Source: DASYSA01 sp036003885
GTDB lineage: Bacteria > Acidobacteriota > Blastocatellia > UBA7656
Assembly: GCA_036003885.1 (NCBI GenBank)
Contig: DASYSA010000117.1
Location: forward strand, 1 to 20,140
Direction: 5' to 3'
Length of the DNA: 20,140 nt
The notes beneath the pieces were generated by a model. The model did no database searches. It saw only the letters and a program-made list of their open reading frames with translations, and was not told where the DNA came from. A program made the translations under genes and the position numbers. Of the stretch, positions 1 to 6,913 are shown piece by piece (position 1 is the stretch's first letter; the number at the start of each line of letters is the position of its first letter).

Positions 1-73
1 CTTCGACTTCGGTGAGGGCCTCCATCTGATACAGCCCGCTGCCACCGATGATTCCAATCTCTGCTCGCGGCAC
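1..73 (-). CDS. mtnP: S-methyl-5'-thioadenosine phosphorylase, N-terminal fragment
   Basis: Only the first 24 codons are inside the window; the gene continues beyond base 1. The start is GTG (71-73), preceded by AAGGAG about 5 bases upstream. The translation reads VPRAEIGIIGGSGLYQMEAL, which carries the IGIIGGSGLY phosphate-binding signature typical of the N-terminus of MTA phosphorylase and related purine nucleoside phosphorylases. The family cleaves methylthioadenosine to adenine and methylthioribose-1-phosphate in methionine salvage. MTAP is preferred over PNP because of the GSGLYQME context, but with so few residues the exact substrate cannot be settled. It lies 131 bases downstream of the peptidyl-prolyl isomerase gene, with two hairpins in the gap, so it may be a separate transcript. 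Confidence 0.8.
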   Translation of the reverse strand, partial: MPRAEIGIIGGSGLYQMEALTEVE

Positions 74-101
74 GTTGTCTCCTTCAAGACCAGCCTGGGT
101 A

Positions 102-197
102 CGCACGCTTCCAGCGTGCCCGTCGCCCCCAGGGAAGGGCCAGTATTATTCCAAGGCGGGCCGCACCGGGTTTCGCACGCTTCCAGCGTGCGAAACC
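102..197. repeat. Two copies of a GCTTCCAGCGT hairpin repeat
   Basis: The 18-base word CGCACGCTTCCAGCGTGC occurs at 102-119 and 174-191. In the second copy the symmetry extends to a perfect 12-bp stem: GGTTTCGCACGC (169-180) pairs with GCGTGCGAAACC (186-197) around a 5-base TTCCA loop. The first copy has a 6-bp stem (103-108 with 114-119). The strong hairpin sits 7 bases past the stop of the isomerase gene, so it could stop transcription or protect the 3' end, but no T-run follows on the minus strand. The 11-mer GCTTCCAGCGT recurs in the repeats near 8170 and 8235. Confidence 0.8.
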
Positions 198-204
198 AGC
201 CTGC

Positions 205-1467
205 CTACTGCTGGGAAGGAGGCGCGCCCTCGGGTGTTGATCCTCCCGAGCTGGCGGGCGACGGGAGTTCCAGTTGAGTGGATGGCTTCGGATTAATCGT
301 GAACTCCTCCGGAATATCGACCTTGCTGCTGGCCGTGATGTCGTCGACGCGCTTCTGAAGCTTGTCGCGCTTTACCTTCTCGGTAATCTGTTGCTTGGCT
401 TGAGGATCGTCGAGCGACTTGGTATGGCGCTCTTCGACCTTGATGATGTGAAAGCCGAACTCGGTTTCGACGAGATCGCTTATGTCGCCTGGCTTCATCG
501 CGAAGGCAGCATTGTCGAACGCCCCCACCATTGTGCCCTTAGCAAAGAATCCCAGATCGCCACCCTTGACCTTCGATCCGGGATCGTCCGAATTCGCCTC
601 GGCCAGCTTGCCGAAATCTTCACCCTTGCGCACGCGATCCAATATGGATTGAGCCTTCTTACGCGCCTCGTCCTTGGTCAGGGCCTTTGGCTTTGTATCG
701 GCGTCTTTCTTGTCTTTGTCCTTTCCCGCGGGCATAGCAGGAGATTCCTCAGGCGGTCGAGTGCTGATAAGGATGTGCCGGGCTCGCACCTCCTCGAACT
801 CCTCCCTATGTTCGTTGTAGTACTGTTCAACATCAGCGTCGTTGACCAGTTTGTCCGCGTTCTTTTGCAGATCGCCGAAGTAGGCGGTGGCTAGCGTCAG
901 GCTGCGACTCCACATTACGCGGAGCTTGATGGTTTCAGCATCGTCGAGCCCGGCCTTGCGGGCGCGTTCCGCAAGCAGCTTTATCTGGCCGAACTCTTTT
1001 TTGATCCCTTCGCCCTGGGGTCCCTGGGCCTGCGTCTTGAACTGGGGATTGACATCCAGAAACGAGGTCCATTCGTTGGGGTGCGCCTGATGATAGGCGG
1101 CGACTTCTTCATCGGTGACTGTTGCGCCGGCGTTCTTCTTTTCCCAGGCGTCGCGCAGCACTACATCGGTATCGATGTCGATCTGTGACTTAATGTCGGG
1201 GTGCTCGGCGAACCCTTCCCGCTCGGCGACCTGGGCCAGCGAAAAGACCTTCTTGAACTCCTTGGCCAGTTTCTTCCTTTGTTCCCCGTCCGACGCGAGT
1301 TGCTGTTGTTGTCCCGGCGGTATGATCTCGCCAACCAGAATTTCCATATCATGCGCCGTCAGCTTATACTGCGGGGGCGTCGAACACGCCCACTGCGCTA
1401 TCAGTCCGAACCCGCCGAGCATGACGACAACGCAAATCATTACAATGACTCTTCCTGAAAGTTTCAT
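205..1467 (-). CDS. Parvulin-type peptidyl-prolyl cis-trans isomerase, SurA/PrsA-like, exported
   Basis: A 420-aa protein with an N-terminal hydrophobic export segment (about residues 7-27) ending in WAC. Cys28 could be a lipidation site, but the lipobox is poor, so a signal anchor is also possible. Residues 35-220 form a charged helical SurA_N/trigger-like region. Residues 227-347 are a rotamase (PpiC/parvulin) domain with the hallmark segments RARHILI, GEDFGKLA, KGGDLGFF and EFGFHIIKV. A Lys/Asp-rich insertion (about 240-265) interrupts the first strand-helix connection. The C-terminal tail is Pro/Ser-rich. Family members catalyse prolyl isomerisation and chaperone exported proteins in the periplasm. 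The ATG start is preceded by AAGGAG and overlaps the stop of the epimerase gene (ATGA), which indicates translational coupling to a metabolic gene without obvious functional relation. Confidence 0.9.
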   Translation of the reverse strand: MKLSGRVIVMICVVVMLGGFGLIAQWACSTPPQYKLTAHDMEILVGEIIPPGQQQQLASDGEQRKKLAKEFKKVFSLAQVAEREGFAEHPDIKSQIDIDTDVVLRDAWEKKNAGATVTDEEVAAYHQAHPNEWTSFLDVNPQFKTQAQGPQGEGIKKEFGQIKLLAERARKAGLDDAETIKLRVMWSRSLTLATAYFGDLQKNADKLVNDADVEQYYNEHREEFEEVRARHILISTRPPEESPAMPAGKDKDKKDADTKPKALTKDEARKKAQSILDRVRKGEDFGKLAEANSDDPGSKVKGGDLGFFAKGTMVGAFDNAAFAMKPGDISDLVETEFGFHIIKVEERHTKSLDDPQAKQQITEKVKRDKLQKRVDDITASSKVDIPEEFTINPKPSTQLELPSPASSGGSTPEGAPPSQQ

Positions 1468-1880
1468 CTATTCTCCTTCTGATCTCTTACCTTCTGAACC
1501 AGCTCGACGAGTACGCCGTTCGCGGCTGCCGGATGGAGAAACGCAACGAGGTTTCCTCCTGCGCCCGGCCGAGGATAGCCTTCAAGCACCCGGACTCCAC
1601 GAGATTTCAAGTTGTCCAAGCTGGCTACGAGATCGTCGACTTCATAGCAGACGTGATGCAGTCCTTCTCCGCGTCTGGCAATAAACCGACCGATCACCGT
1701 ATCTTCTGAAACCGGTTCCAGTAACTCGATCCGTGACTCGCCGACGCGCAGCATCGCCACATGAGCGCCCTGATCCTCAACCGTTTCGGTCCCGGCAAGC
1801 TCCAGCCCCAGCGCCTCCCGGTAGAAGGCCAGCGAATCGCCGACAGAACGAACCGCAATACCCAGATGATCGATCTTCAT
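1464..1880 (-). CDS. mce: Methylmalonyl-CoA epimerase
   Basis: A 138-aa protein of the vicinal-oxygen-chelate/glyoxalase fold, the usual length for methylmalonyl-CoA epimerase. It interconverts the (R)- and (S)-epimers of methylmalonyl-CoA between propionyl-CoA carboxylase and methylmalonyl-CoA mutase. The metal-site motifs are visible: DHLGIAV with His5, LHHVCYEV with His75-His76, and VLVELVQ with Glu126. The next gene upstream is meaB, the mutase chaperone, which supports this assignment over a generic glyoxalase. No Shine-Dalgarno precedes the ATG: the bases immediately upstream belong to the arm of an AAACG-type inverted repeat that starts within a few bases of the start codon. The stop overlaps the isomerase ATG by 4 bases. 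Confidence 0.92.
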   Translation of the reverse strand: MKIDHLGIAVRSVGDSLAFYREALGLELAGTETVEDQGAHVAMLRVGESRIELLEPVSEDTVIGRFIARRGEGLHHVCYEVDDLVASLDNLKSRGVRVLEGYPRPGAGGNLVAFLHPAAANGVLVELVQKVRDQKENR

Positions 1881-1882
1881 AA

Positions 1883-1985
1883 GCGTTTTACGTTTTGCGT
1901 TTTACGTTTGCCGTTTCCGTCCCTCTCGATGAACCAGTCGGCATCGAATCCTGAACGCGAAACGCTAAACGTAAAACGCTAAACG
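1883..1985. repeat. Inverted repeat of iterated GCGTTTTACG words (copy R1)
   Basis: This fills the mce-meaB gap. The left arm (from 1883) repeats GCGTTTTACGTTTTGCGTTT and the right arm (1960-1979) is its near-exact complement, giving a stem of about 20 bp with one mismatch. The spacer contains AACCAGTC (1932-1939), seven bases, then AATCCTGAACGCG (1947-1959), a core shared with the elements at about 2955-3067 and 5817-5925. Pairing on either strand would make a long hairpin in the meaB-mce mRNA just before the mce start. No coding potential is seen. Confidence 0.85.
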
Positions 1986-1988
1986 GTT

Positions 1989-2837
1989 TTACAGTTTCAA
2001 TCTCGCTACTATCTCATCTACGACCGAGTGGGGGTCGCGGCGGCGGGCGGCCACAGCCTGAGCCATCTCGCGGAGCTCGTCTTCGGTGAGGTATTTCTCC
2101 ACTACGGTCCTGAGCAAACGATCGCGCAGCATATCAATGACGCGGAACACGGCCACCCTGGTGCGCCGGACCTCAGCCTGTTCGGGATGGGACTTTGCGA
2201 ACTCTTCATAAGAGGCTGCCGCGGCTGCCAGGGCTTCGATGCCGCTGTCCTGAGTCGCGATGGTCTTCACAATCGGAGGCGCCCACCCGTCGCCCCGCGG
2301 CGAGATCGAAAGTAGCGACAGAAGTTCGTGCTCCGTCCTCAATACTCCATCGCGATCTGCTTTGTTGATGACAAAGACGTCGCCGATCTCCATGATGCCG
2401 GCCTTGATCGCCTGTATGTCGTCGCCCATCCCCGGTACGAGCACGACCACCGTTACATCGGCTGTCTTTACGATTTCGACTTCGTCCTGGCCCACCCCTA
2501 CGGTTTCAACAAGTATCCTATTATACCCGGCGGCATCCAGTATCGCTACCGCATCCCCTGTGGCCCGGGAGATGCCGCCAAGGTACCCACGAGCTGCCAT
2601 ACTTCGGATGAAGACGCCTGGATCGGTAGCCATATTCTGCATTCGAATCCGGTCCCCGAGAAGGGCCCCACCGGTAAACGGACTCGAAGGATCGACAGCC
2701 ACTATGCCGACCTTGTTTCCAATGGCGCGGTAATGCACTGCCAGCCGGTCAACAAGAGTGCTCTTACCGGCTCCCGGCGATCCCGTTATCCCGACAACTA
2801 ACGCACGGCCGGTGTGAGGAAATATCTGTTTGAGCAA
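1989..2837 (-). CDS. meaB: MeaB/ArgK-type G3E GTPase (methylmalonyl-CoA mutase chaperone)
   Basis: The family protects and reloads the adenosylcobalamin cofactor of methylmalonyl-CoA mutase, using GTP. The P-loop GITGSPGAGKST (residues 16-27), DPSSPFTGGALLGDR, ETVGVGQDE and the NKAD guanine-specificity motif are all present, and the C-terminus has the usual helical dimerisation arm. From the TTG at 2835-2837 the protein is 282 aa, shorter than the roughly 310-330 aa typical. Family-like sequence (LQRILEGDRLSIGRAISTVE and on) continues in frame upstream to about 2930, with no stop until 3021-3023 but no ATG, GTG or TTG in that stretch. The real start may be a rare codon such as CTG at 2919-2921 or ATT at 3009-3011, or the N-terminus may have been lost. 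The window does not contain the mutase itself. Confidence 0.88.
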   Translation of the reverse strand: MLKQIFPHTGRALVVGITGSPGAGKSTLVDRLAVHYRAIGNKVGIVAVDPSSPFTGGALLGDRIRMQNMATDPGVFIRSMAARGYLGGISRATGDAVAILDAAGYNRILVETVGVGQDEVEIVKTADVTVVVLVPGMGDDIQAIKAGIMEIGDVFVINKADRDGVLRTEHELLSLLSISPRGDGWAPPIVKTIATQDSGIEALAAAAASYEEFAKSHPEQAEVRRTRVAVFRVIDMLRDRLLRTVVEKYLTEDELREMAQAVAARRRDPHSVVDEIVARLKL

Positions 2838-2953
2838 GTCAGCGGCCTCGCGGCCCCCGTCTTCTACTGTGCTGATCGCTCGGCCGATAGACAGTCTGTC
2901 GCCCTCTAGTATCCTTTGCAGGTCCGTTTGTCGGGTAGCGTTTCTCGTTTGGG

Positions 2954-3067
2954 TTCTCGTCTTACGTTTTACGTTTTGCGTTTTACGTTTTGCGTTCTGG
3001 TTTCCCTCAATGGAAACCAGTCACCGTCAAATCCTGAACGCGAAACGCCAAACGTAAAACGCTAAAC
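2954..3067. repeat. Inverted repeat of iterated ACGTTTTGCGTTTT words (copy R2)
   Basis: It occupies the meaB-acyl-CoA dehydrogenase gap. The left arm iterates TTACGTTTTGCGTT; the right arm (about 3037-3067) iterates its complement, AACGCCAAACGTAAAACGC. A nested perfect 9-bp hairpin sits at the centre: CTGGTTTCC (2997-3005), six bases, GGAAACCAG (3012-3020). The shared core is AACCAGTC (3015-3022), seven bases, AATCCTGAACGCG (3030-3042). The left arm reads into the apparent N-terminal coding region of meaB. Confidence 0.85.
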
Positions 3068-3069
3068 GC

Positions 3070-4212
3070 TCATGCTCGGAGCAATTGCCGCGCGATCACC
3101 ATCCGCTGTATCTCGCTCGTTCCCTCTCCTATCGTGCACAGCTTCGAGTCGCGCCAGTACTTCTCAGCCGGATAATCCTTGATGAAACCATAACCACCGT
3201 GAATCTGGACCGACTCTTCGGCGACGCGTACGGCCACCTCGCTCGCGTAGAGTTTGGCCATCGAAGACTCCTTGGTCGTAACTTTTCCGGTATTCTTCAT
3301 CGCCGCCGAACGGTAGGTCAGCAGCCGAGCAGCGTCGATCTGCGTCGCCATGTCAGCAAGCTTGAACTGAATCGCCTGGAATTCAGCAATCGGCCGGCCG
3401 AACTGGTACCGCTCTTTCGAATAGCGCAACGCTGCCTCATAAGCGCCCTGCGCCACGCCTACGGCAAGCGCCGCGATCGAAATGCGGCCTCCATCAAGCA
3501 CCCGCATAGCTTGAATGAATCCCTGGCCGGCATCGCCGATCAAGTTCGCTTCGAGCACGAAGCAGTCATCGAATACCAGCGACGCCGTGTCGCTGGCGCG
3601 CATGCCGAGCTTGTTCTCCTTCTTTGAAACCGAAAAGCCCTTTGCCCCTCGTTCCACGATGAAGGCTGAAATACCGTGTGAGCCGGCAGCGCGATCGCTT
3701 ATGGCAAGCACGACCGTCGCTCCGGCGAAAGTCGCATTGGTTATGAAATTCTTCGAGCCGTTGATCACCCAGCCGCCATTGCGGCGCGCGGCAGTCGTGC
3801 GCATTGAGCTTGCATCCGACCCCGAACTGGGTTCTGTAAGCCCCCACGCCCCGAAGTACTCGCCCCTGGCCATCGGGATCAAGTACTTCTGCTTCTGCTG
3901 CTCGCTCGCGCCAATGAAGATGTGGCCCGCCCCTAACGAGTTGTGAGCCGCGATCGACAGCGAGATCGAAGGGTCGACGCGGGCAAGCTCTTCAATGATC
4001 GTCGCGTACTCTATGTAGCCCATTCCCGCGCCGCCATACTCTTCAGGAAACAGCACGCCCATAATCCCCAACTCGGCGAACTTGGGCAGTAACTCGATGG
4101 GGAAGTGCTGGGATTCGTCCCATTCCAGGACGTGAGGCCTGAGCTCGGCCTCTGCGAACTCCCTAATGGATCGCTTGATCTGTTGTTGCTCTTCATTCAA
4201 CTCGAAATCCAT
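3070..4212 (-). CDS. Acyl-CoA dehydrogenase (short/branched-chain type)
   Basis: A 380-aa FAD flavoenzyme of the standard acyl-CoA dehydrogenase length, which makes the alpha,beta double bond in acyl-CoA thioesters and passes electrons to electron-transfer flavoprotein. An N-terminal helical domain is followed by the flavin-contacting LTEPSSGSD motif (125-133), then the C-terminal domain with ESVQIHGGYGF and the IGEGTSEIQR motif. Glu363 in that motif sits where short/medium-chain enzymes carry the catalytic base. Two ATGs lie in tandem; the second (4210-4212, MDFELNEEQQ) is chosen because GGAGG (4218-4222) is 5 bases upstream and because homologues begin at this point. An earlier ATG at 4243-4245 is unlikely. 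Neighbouring meaB and mce suggest a role in propionyl-CoA-yielding branched-chain or odd-chain catabolism, but substrate specificity cannot be read from the sequence. Confidence 0.9.
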   Translation of the reverse strand: MDFELNEEQQQIKRSIREFAEAELRPHVLEWDESQHFPIELLPKFAELGIMGVLFPEEYGGAGMGYIEYATIIEELARVDPSISLSIAAHNSLGAGHIFIGASEQQKQKYLIPMARGEYFGAWGLTEPSSGSDASSMRTTAARRNGGWVINGSKNFITNATFAGATVVLAISDRAAGSHGISAFIVERGAKGFSVSKKENKLGMRASDTASLVFDDCFVLEANLIGDAGQGFIQAMRVLDGGRISIAALAVGVAQGAYEAALRYSKERYQFGRPIAEFQAIQFKLADMATQIDAARLLTYRSAAMKNTGKVTTKESSMAKLYASEVAVRVAEESVQIHGGYGFIKDYPAEKYWRDSKLCTIGEGTSEIQRMVIARQLLRA

Positions 4213-4324
4213 CATAACCTCCGCCAGCGGCTGCCCGCGCTCCACTGCATGCTAAAGGGGGGTAATGGGAGCCGATGGGAAATGGTTATTCTACACTGGG
4301 AGGTTGAAAAAATCATGCAGGGCC

Positions 4325-4437
4325 AAGGCGTTCCGCGTTACGAGTTTCGCGTTCTGCGTTTCGAGTTGGTTGTTCTGACTCTATGAAAGCAGCCCCCCAA
4401 TCCTGAGTGAGCAACGCGGAACGCGGAACGCGAAACC
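4325..4437. repeat. Inverted repeat of iterated GCGTTCCGCGTT words (copy R3)
   Basis: It lies between the acyl-CoA dehydrogenase start and the rluB stop. The left arm (about 4327-4366) iterates GCGTTCCGCGTTACGAGTTTCGCG-like words and the right arm (4413-4436) reads AACGCGGAACGCGGAACGCG. The spacer has AAAGCAG, then AATCCTGA (4399-4406), a degenerate version of the core found in R1, R2 and R4. The remainder of the 225-base gap (4213-4324) holds only the dehydrogenase ribosome-binding site and no recognisable gene. Confidence 0.8.
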
Positions 4438-5199
4438 TCATTGTGCTTTCTTCTCGCGGACCTGTTTCGGTTTCGCGGGAAAGAATCTTGTTACCTCGCC
4501 TCTCCTCAGTTCTCGATACTGACCAGGCGCAAGTCCGTGGTCAGTCACGTGGCCCACACTGATGCGGCGGAGTTTGACCACGGAGTGGCCAATTGCATCG
4601 AACATGCGTCTGATCTGTTGGTTCTTGCCTTCGCGCAGCGTTACCTGGTACCAGGCGTTGCCGCCCAGTTTAGTTCGCTCGACAAGCCTGATCTCGGCGG
4701 GAGCGGTTCGTGTGCCGCCGAGTCGAATGCCTCGACGCAGCCGAGCGATCTGATCATCGGAAGGCGATCCCTTCACCTTAACGCTGTAGACCTTCGGGAC
4801 GACTCCCCCTTCTGTCAACAATCGCGTTAGCTCGCCATCATTGGTGAGGATCATCAATCCTTCCGTATTGAAGTCGAGGCGGCCAACCGGGTGGAGCCCC
4901 CGCCTTACACCTGCGGGCACAAGGTCCATCACCAGCGGGCGCTTCTTGGGGTCCGATACAGATGAGAGGTAACCACGCGGCTTGTTAACCAGGAGATAGT
5001 GCTTCTCGGCGACAGCAAGTTGAGGATTGATCAGCTTGCCTCTCACCTTGATGTGATCGCGTTCTGGATTGGCCTTTGTTCCCGCCTCAGTGACGCGTTT
5101 GCCGTTCACGACGACCTCGCCGCGACGAATCATCTCTTCGGCGCCGCGACGCGACGCGATTCCAGCAGCAGCTATTATCTTTTGGAGACGCTCTTCCAT
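4438..5199 (-). CDS. rluB: Pseudouridine synthase, RsuA/RluB family
   Basis: A 253-aa protein that isomerises uridine to pseudouridine in rRNA. The N-terminal S4 RNA-binding domain (residues 1-60: RLQKIIAAAGIASRR, GEVVVNGK) is followed by the catalytic domain with GRLDFNTEGLMILTNDGEL, where Asp109 is the catalytic aspartate, and EGKNQQIRRMF near the C-terminus. Placement beside scpB is the common bacterial arrangement and favours RluB (23S rRNA) over RsuA. The ATG at 5197-5199 is chosen because the S4 domain begins there. It has no Shine-Dalgarno and sits 3 bases from a 27-bp hairpin. The frame stays open through the hairpin to a GTG (5281-5283) overlapping the scpB stop, which would add 28 repeat-encoded residues; translation from there cannot be excluded. 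Confidence 0.88.
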   Translation of the reverse strand: MEERLQKIIAAAGIASRRGAEEMIRRGEVVVNGKRVTEAGTKANPERDHIKVRGKLINPQLAVAEKHYLLVNKPRGYLSSVSDPKKRPLVMDLVPAGVRRGLHPVGRLDFNTEGLMILTNDGELTRLLTEGGVVPKVYSVKVKGSPSDDQIARLRRGIRLGGTRTAPAEIRLVERTKLGGNAWYQVTLREGKNQQIRRMFDAIGHSVVKLRRISVGHVTDHGLAPGQYRELRRGEVTRFFPAKPKQVREKKAQ

Positions 5200-5202
5200 G
5201 AG

Positions 5203-5271
5203 GAAATTCGAAATGCGAAATGCGAAATTCGAAGTGCGATTTCCAATTTCGCATATCGCATTTCGAATTTC
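5203..5271. repeat. Long hairpin of iterated GAAATGCG/GAAATTCG words
   Basis: The left arm 5203-5229 (GAAATTCGAAATGCGAAATG...) pairs with the right arm 5245-5271 over 27 bp with a single mismatch; the loop is 15 bases (5230-5244). The element takes up nearly the entire gap between the scpB stop and the rluB ATG, so it must be present in any scpB-rluB transcript and could block or relay translation of rluB. Confidence 0.9.
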
Positions 5272-5279
5272 GCATTCCG

Positions 5280-5813
5280 TCACGCGTTCATCAGGTCTTC
5301 AAAGTCTTCCAGATTGGGTAGCTCGGTCAGATCGCTCAGGCCAAACTGAATGAGGAATTCCTTCGACGTACCGTACAGCATCGGGCGGCCAACCACCTCC
5401 TTGTGCCCCTTGGCCACTATGAGACGGCGGTCCAGCAGGGTCTTGATTGCCGAAGTCGAAGTCACACCCCGAATCTCCAGAATCTCAGGTATCGTGACAG
5501 GTTGCCTGTATGCGATCACCGCAAGCGTCTCGAGCGCCGCAATCGACAGGCGAGCAGACGGTTGCGACTTCAAATAGCGGCGAACGTACTCGCTGAACTC
5601 AGGCCGCGTCGTGACTCGGTAACCGCTCGCGAGAACTCGCATCTCGAGTCCGCCGCCTCGCGAGTTGAACTCCTCCATCAATTCGCCGCATGCCTGCTCG
5701 ATATCGTTGACGCTCTCGCCTTCCAGTATCGACGCGATCTGTTTAAGGGTTATGGGATCTTCCGAGACAAACACGAGGGATTCAATTATGGGCTTCAATT
5801 CCTGAATGGTCAT
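5280..5813 (-). CDS. scpB: Segregation and condensation protein B
   Basis: A 177-aa ScpB with tandem winged-helix domains. It is the kleisin-interacting subunit of the SMC-ScpA-ScpB condensin that organises and segregates the chromosome. Family segments seen are LKPIIESLVFVSEDPITL at the N-terminus, the ALETLAVIAYRQPVTIPEILEIRGV block, and GRPMLYGTSKEFLIQFGL. The ATG at 5811-5813 is chosen because ScpB homology starts there. An earlier in-frame start (to 5978) would only add residues encoded by the R4 repeat. No Shine-Dalgarno is visible; the upstream bases are the repeat arm. Its partner scpA is 2.5 kb upstream rather than adjacent. Confidence 0.92.
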   Translation of the reverse strand: MTIQELKPIIESLVFVSEDPITLKQIASILEGESVNDIEQACGELMEEFNSRGGGLEMRVLASGYRVTTRPEFSEYVRRYLKSQPSARLSIAALETLAVIAYRQPVTIPEILEIRGVTSTSAIKTLLDRRLIVAKGHKEVVGRPMLYGTSKEFLIQFGLSDLTELPNLEDFEDLMNA

Positions 5814-5816
5814 AAA

Positions 5817-5925
5817 ATCGTTTCGCGTTTCGCGTTTCTCGTTTTCGCGTTCAGGATTACGATCGCGACTGGTTCTAACGGAGGCTGGAAAGACAACCGC
5901 TAAGCGACGAACGCGAAACGTGATC
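5817..5925. repeat. Repeat element with reversed core (copy R4)
   Basis: It lies directly upstream of scpB. Here the conserved core is on the minus strand: AACCAGTC is the complement of 5867-5874, then eight bases, then AATCCTGAACGCG is the complement of 5846-5858. The iterated arm next to scpB (5817-5850) repeats CGTTTCGCGTTTCGCG-like words; the far arm (about 5911-5923) holds one GAACGCGAAACG copy, so the hairpin is asymmetric. Orientation is opposite to R1-R3. Confidence 0.8.
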
Positions 5926-6157
5926 CGAGCGCGACCCTTCTTAATACAACGCGACACCGAAGCTTGGCAAGCTTGCATCGCCTGACGGCTGATGAAGGGT
6001 GGATCGAGTGACGAGGTCAGACCGTCGGTTTCGCGGTTCTAAGCTCAGCGATGCGTGTGAGCGACGAGTGGAAACCTACCTGGCAAAGAGTGAGTCAAGC
6101 TCAGCGCGACTAGAAGTCAGACTCTTAAATACACGCTGATGAAGAGTCCAGGGTGGC
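5926..6157. other. Non-coding gap with no recognised gene
   Basis: About 230 bases between the R4 element and the glycosyltransferase remnant. I see no convincing open frame, tRNA or promoter. Weak structure only: a 6-bp inverted repeat GACTCT/AGAGTC around 6119-6150, just past the remnant's stop, and short direct repeats such as AAGCTCAGCG. It may be the edge of the inserted vanW-glycosyltransferase segment. Confidence 0.5.
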
Positions 6158-6913
6158 TCATACCTGAGCGGCAGCCGGGTGCACGATGTCTGACTCTGTG
6201 AAGGTTGATGAGGCGAGAGGGCGGCAATCGAGCTTCATCAACTCGAGCTGAAGAGCCCCGACGTCGCCCTCAGGTATGCTGATGACCCCGTCAAGGCCGC
6301 CCAGTCCGCAGGCCGACGAAGCAATGACCGGAACTCCTGATTGAACGGCTTGAAGCAGCCGTCTGGGCTGGTGCTCGACGAAAGAGGGCAGAACAACGGC
6401 GGACGCTTCATCAAGCCAGGTCTCGTCATACACTTTCGAGCTGGTTCTCATGCCGCTCCAGAAACCGTGTTCCTCCAGTTCCGCTCCCACGATAACGATC
6501 TCCAGCTCGAGATTCCTGGCGGCCGCTCGAAGCTCATAGGCTCCCTTCCGCCCTAGAGTCGAAGCGGGAAAGATAATCTTGGTGCCTCTGCGCGGCGGAG
6601 TTGTGGCCGGGGGTAACGCCCACTCCAGGCGTCTGGCCTTCGGTCCGAACAATCGCGCAATCTCTGTGTGAGGCGTGACGACGGTTCGCGCGCAGCCAAG
6701 CGCCTCGCGTTCCGCCCTGGCCAGCGAGTCATCCGCCCGGAAGTCAGCGAGGGTACGGCTCTCCGGGTGTAACTGGGCAGCGTTGTCCAATCGTTATTGC
6801 AGGATCTCAATGGGAAAGTGCGTCATCAGTATGTCGAAAGTCCTTCCGCCAAGGTGGCCGTCTCTCCAGAGAAACGGGAGTAGGTTCTGCATCACGACAA
6901 CGTGGGTGACATC
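6158..6913 (-). pseudogene. Glycosyltransferase remnant (GT4-like) with in-frame stop
   Basis: One reading frame carries glycosyltransferase-like sequence on both sides of a TAA codon at 6794-6796. Before it: DVTHVVVMQNLLPFLWRDGH and GGRTFDILMTHFPIEILQ. After it: RLDNAAQLHPESRTLADFR, a GT-B C-terminal half with KIIFPASTLGRKGAYELR and a sugar-nucleotide-binding region (SAVVLPSFVEHQPRRLLQAV, GVPVIASSACGLGG). The joined piece is about 250 residues, whereas GT4 enzymes are usually 350-400, and the N-terminal domain is largely missing: homology begins immediately after the VanW stop. Nonsense mutation plus N-terminal loss indicates a decaying gene. A separate 210-aa product from a TTG at 6788-6790 is conceivable but would lack the acceptor domain. 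The original role was probably cell-surface glycan or capsule synthesis. Confidence 0.72.

Noticed and set aside
169..197. Intrinsic terminator after the isomerase gene
   Set aside because: The 12-bp hairpin is strong, but no T-run follows on the minus strand and the same sequence recurs elsewhere as a repeat, so it is listed as a repeat.
274..894. Plus-strand open frame of 206 codons with hydrophobic stretches
   Set aside because: It is the complement of the parvulin isomerase gene; the apparent hydrophobicity comes from reverse-complemented charged codons.
5926..6157. tRNA or structured RNA in the non-coding gap upstream of scpB
   Set aside because: No cloverleaf, GTTCRA-type T-loop or known riboswitch motif could be found by eye.
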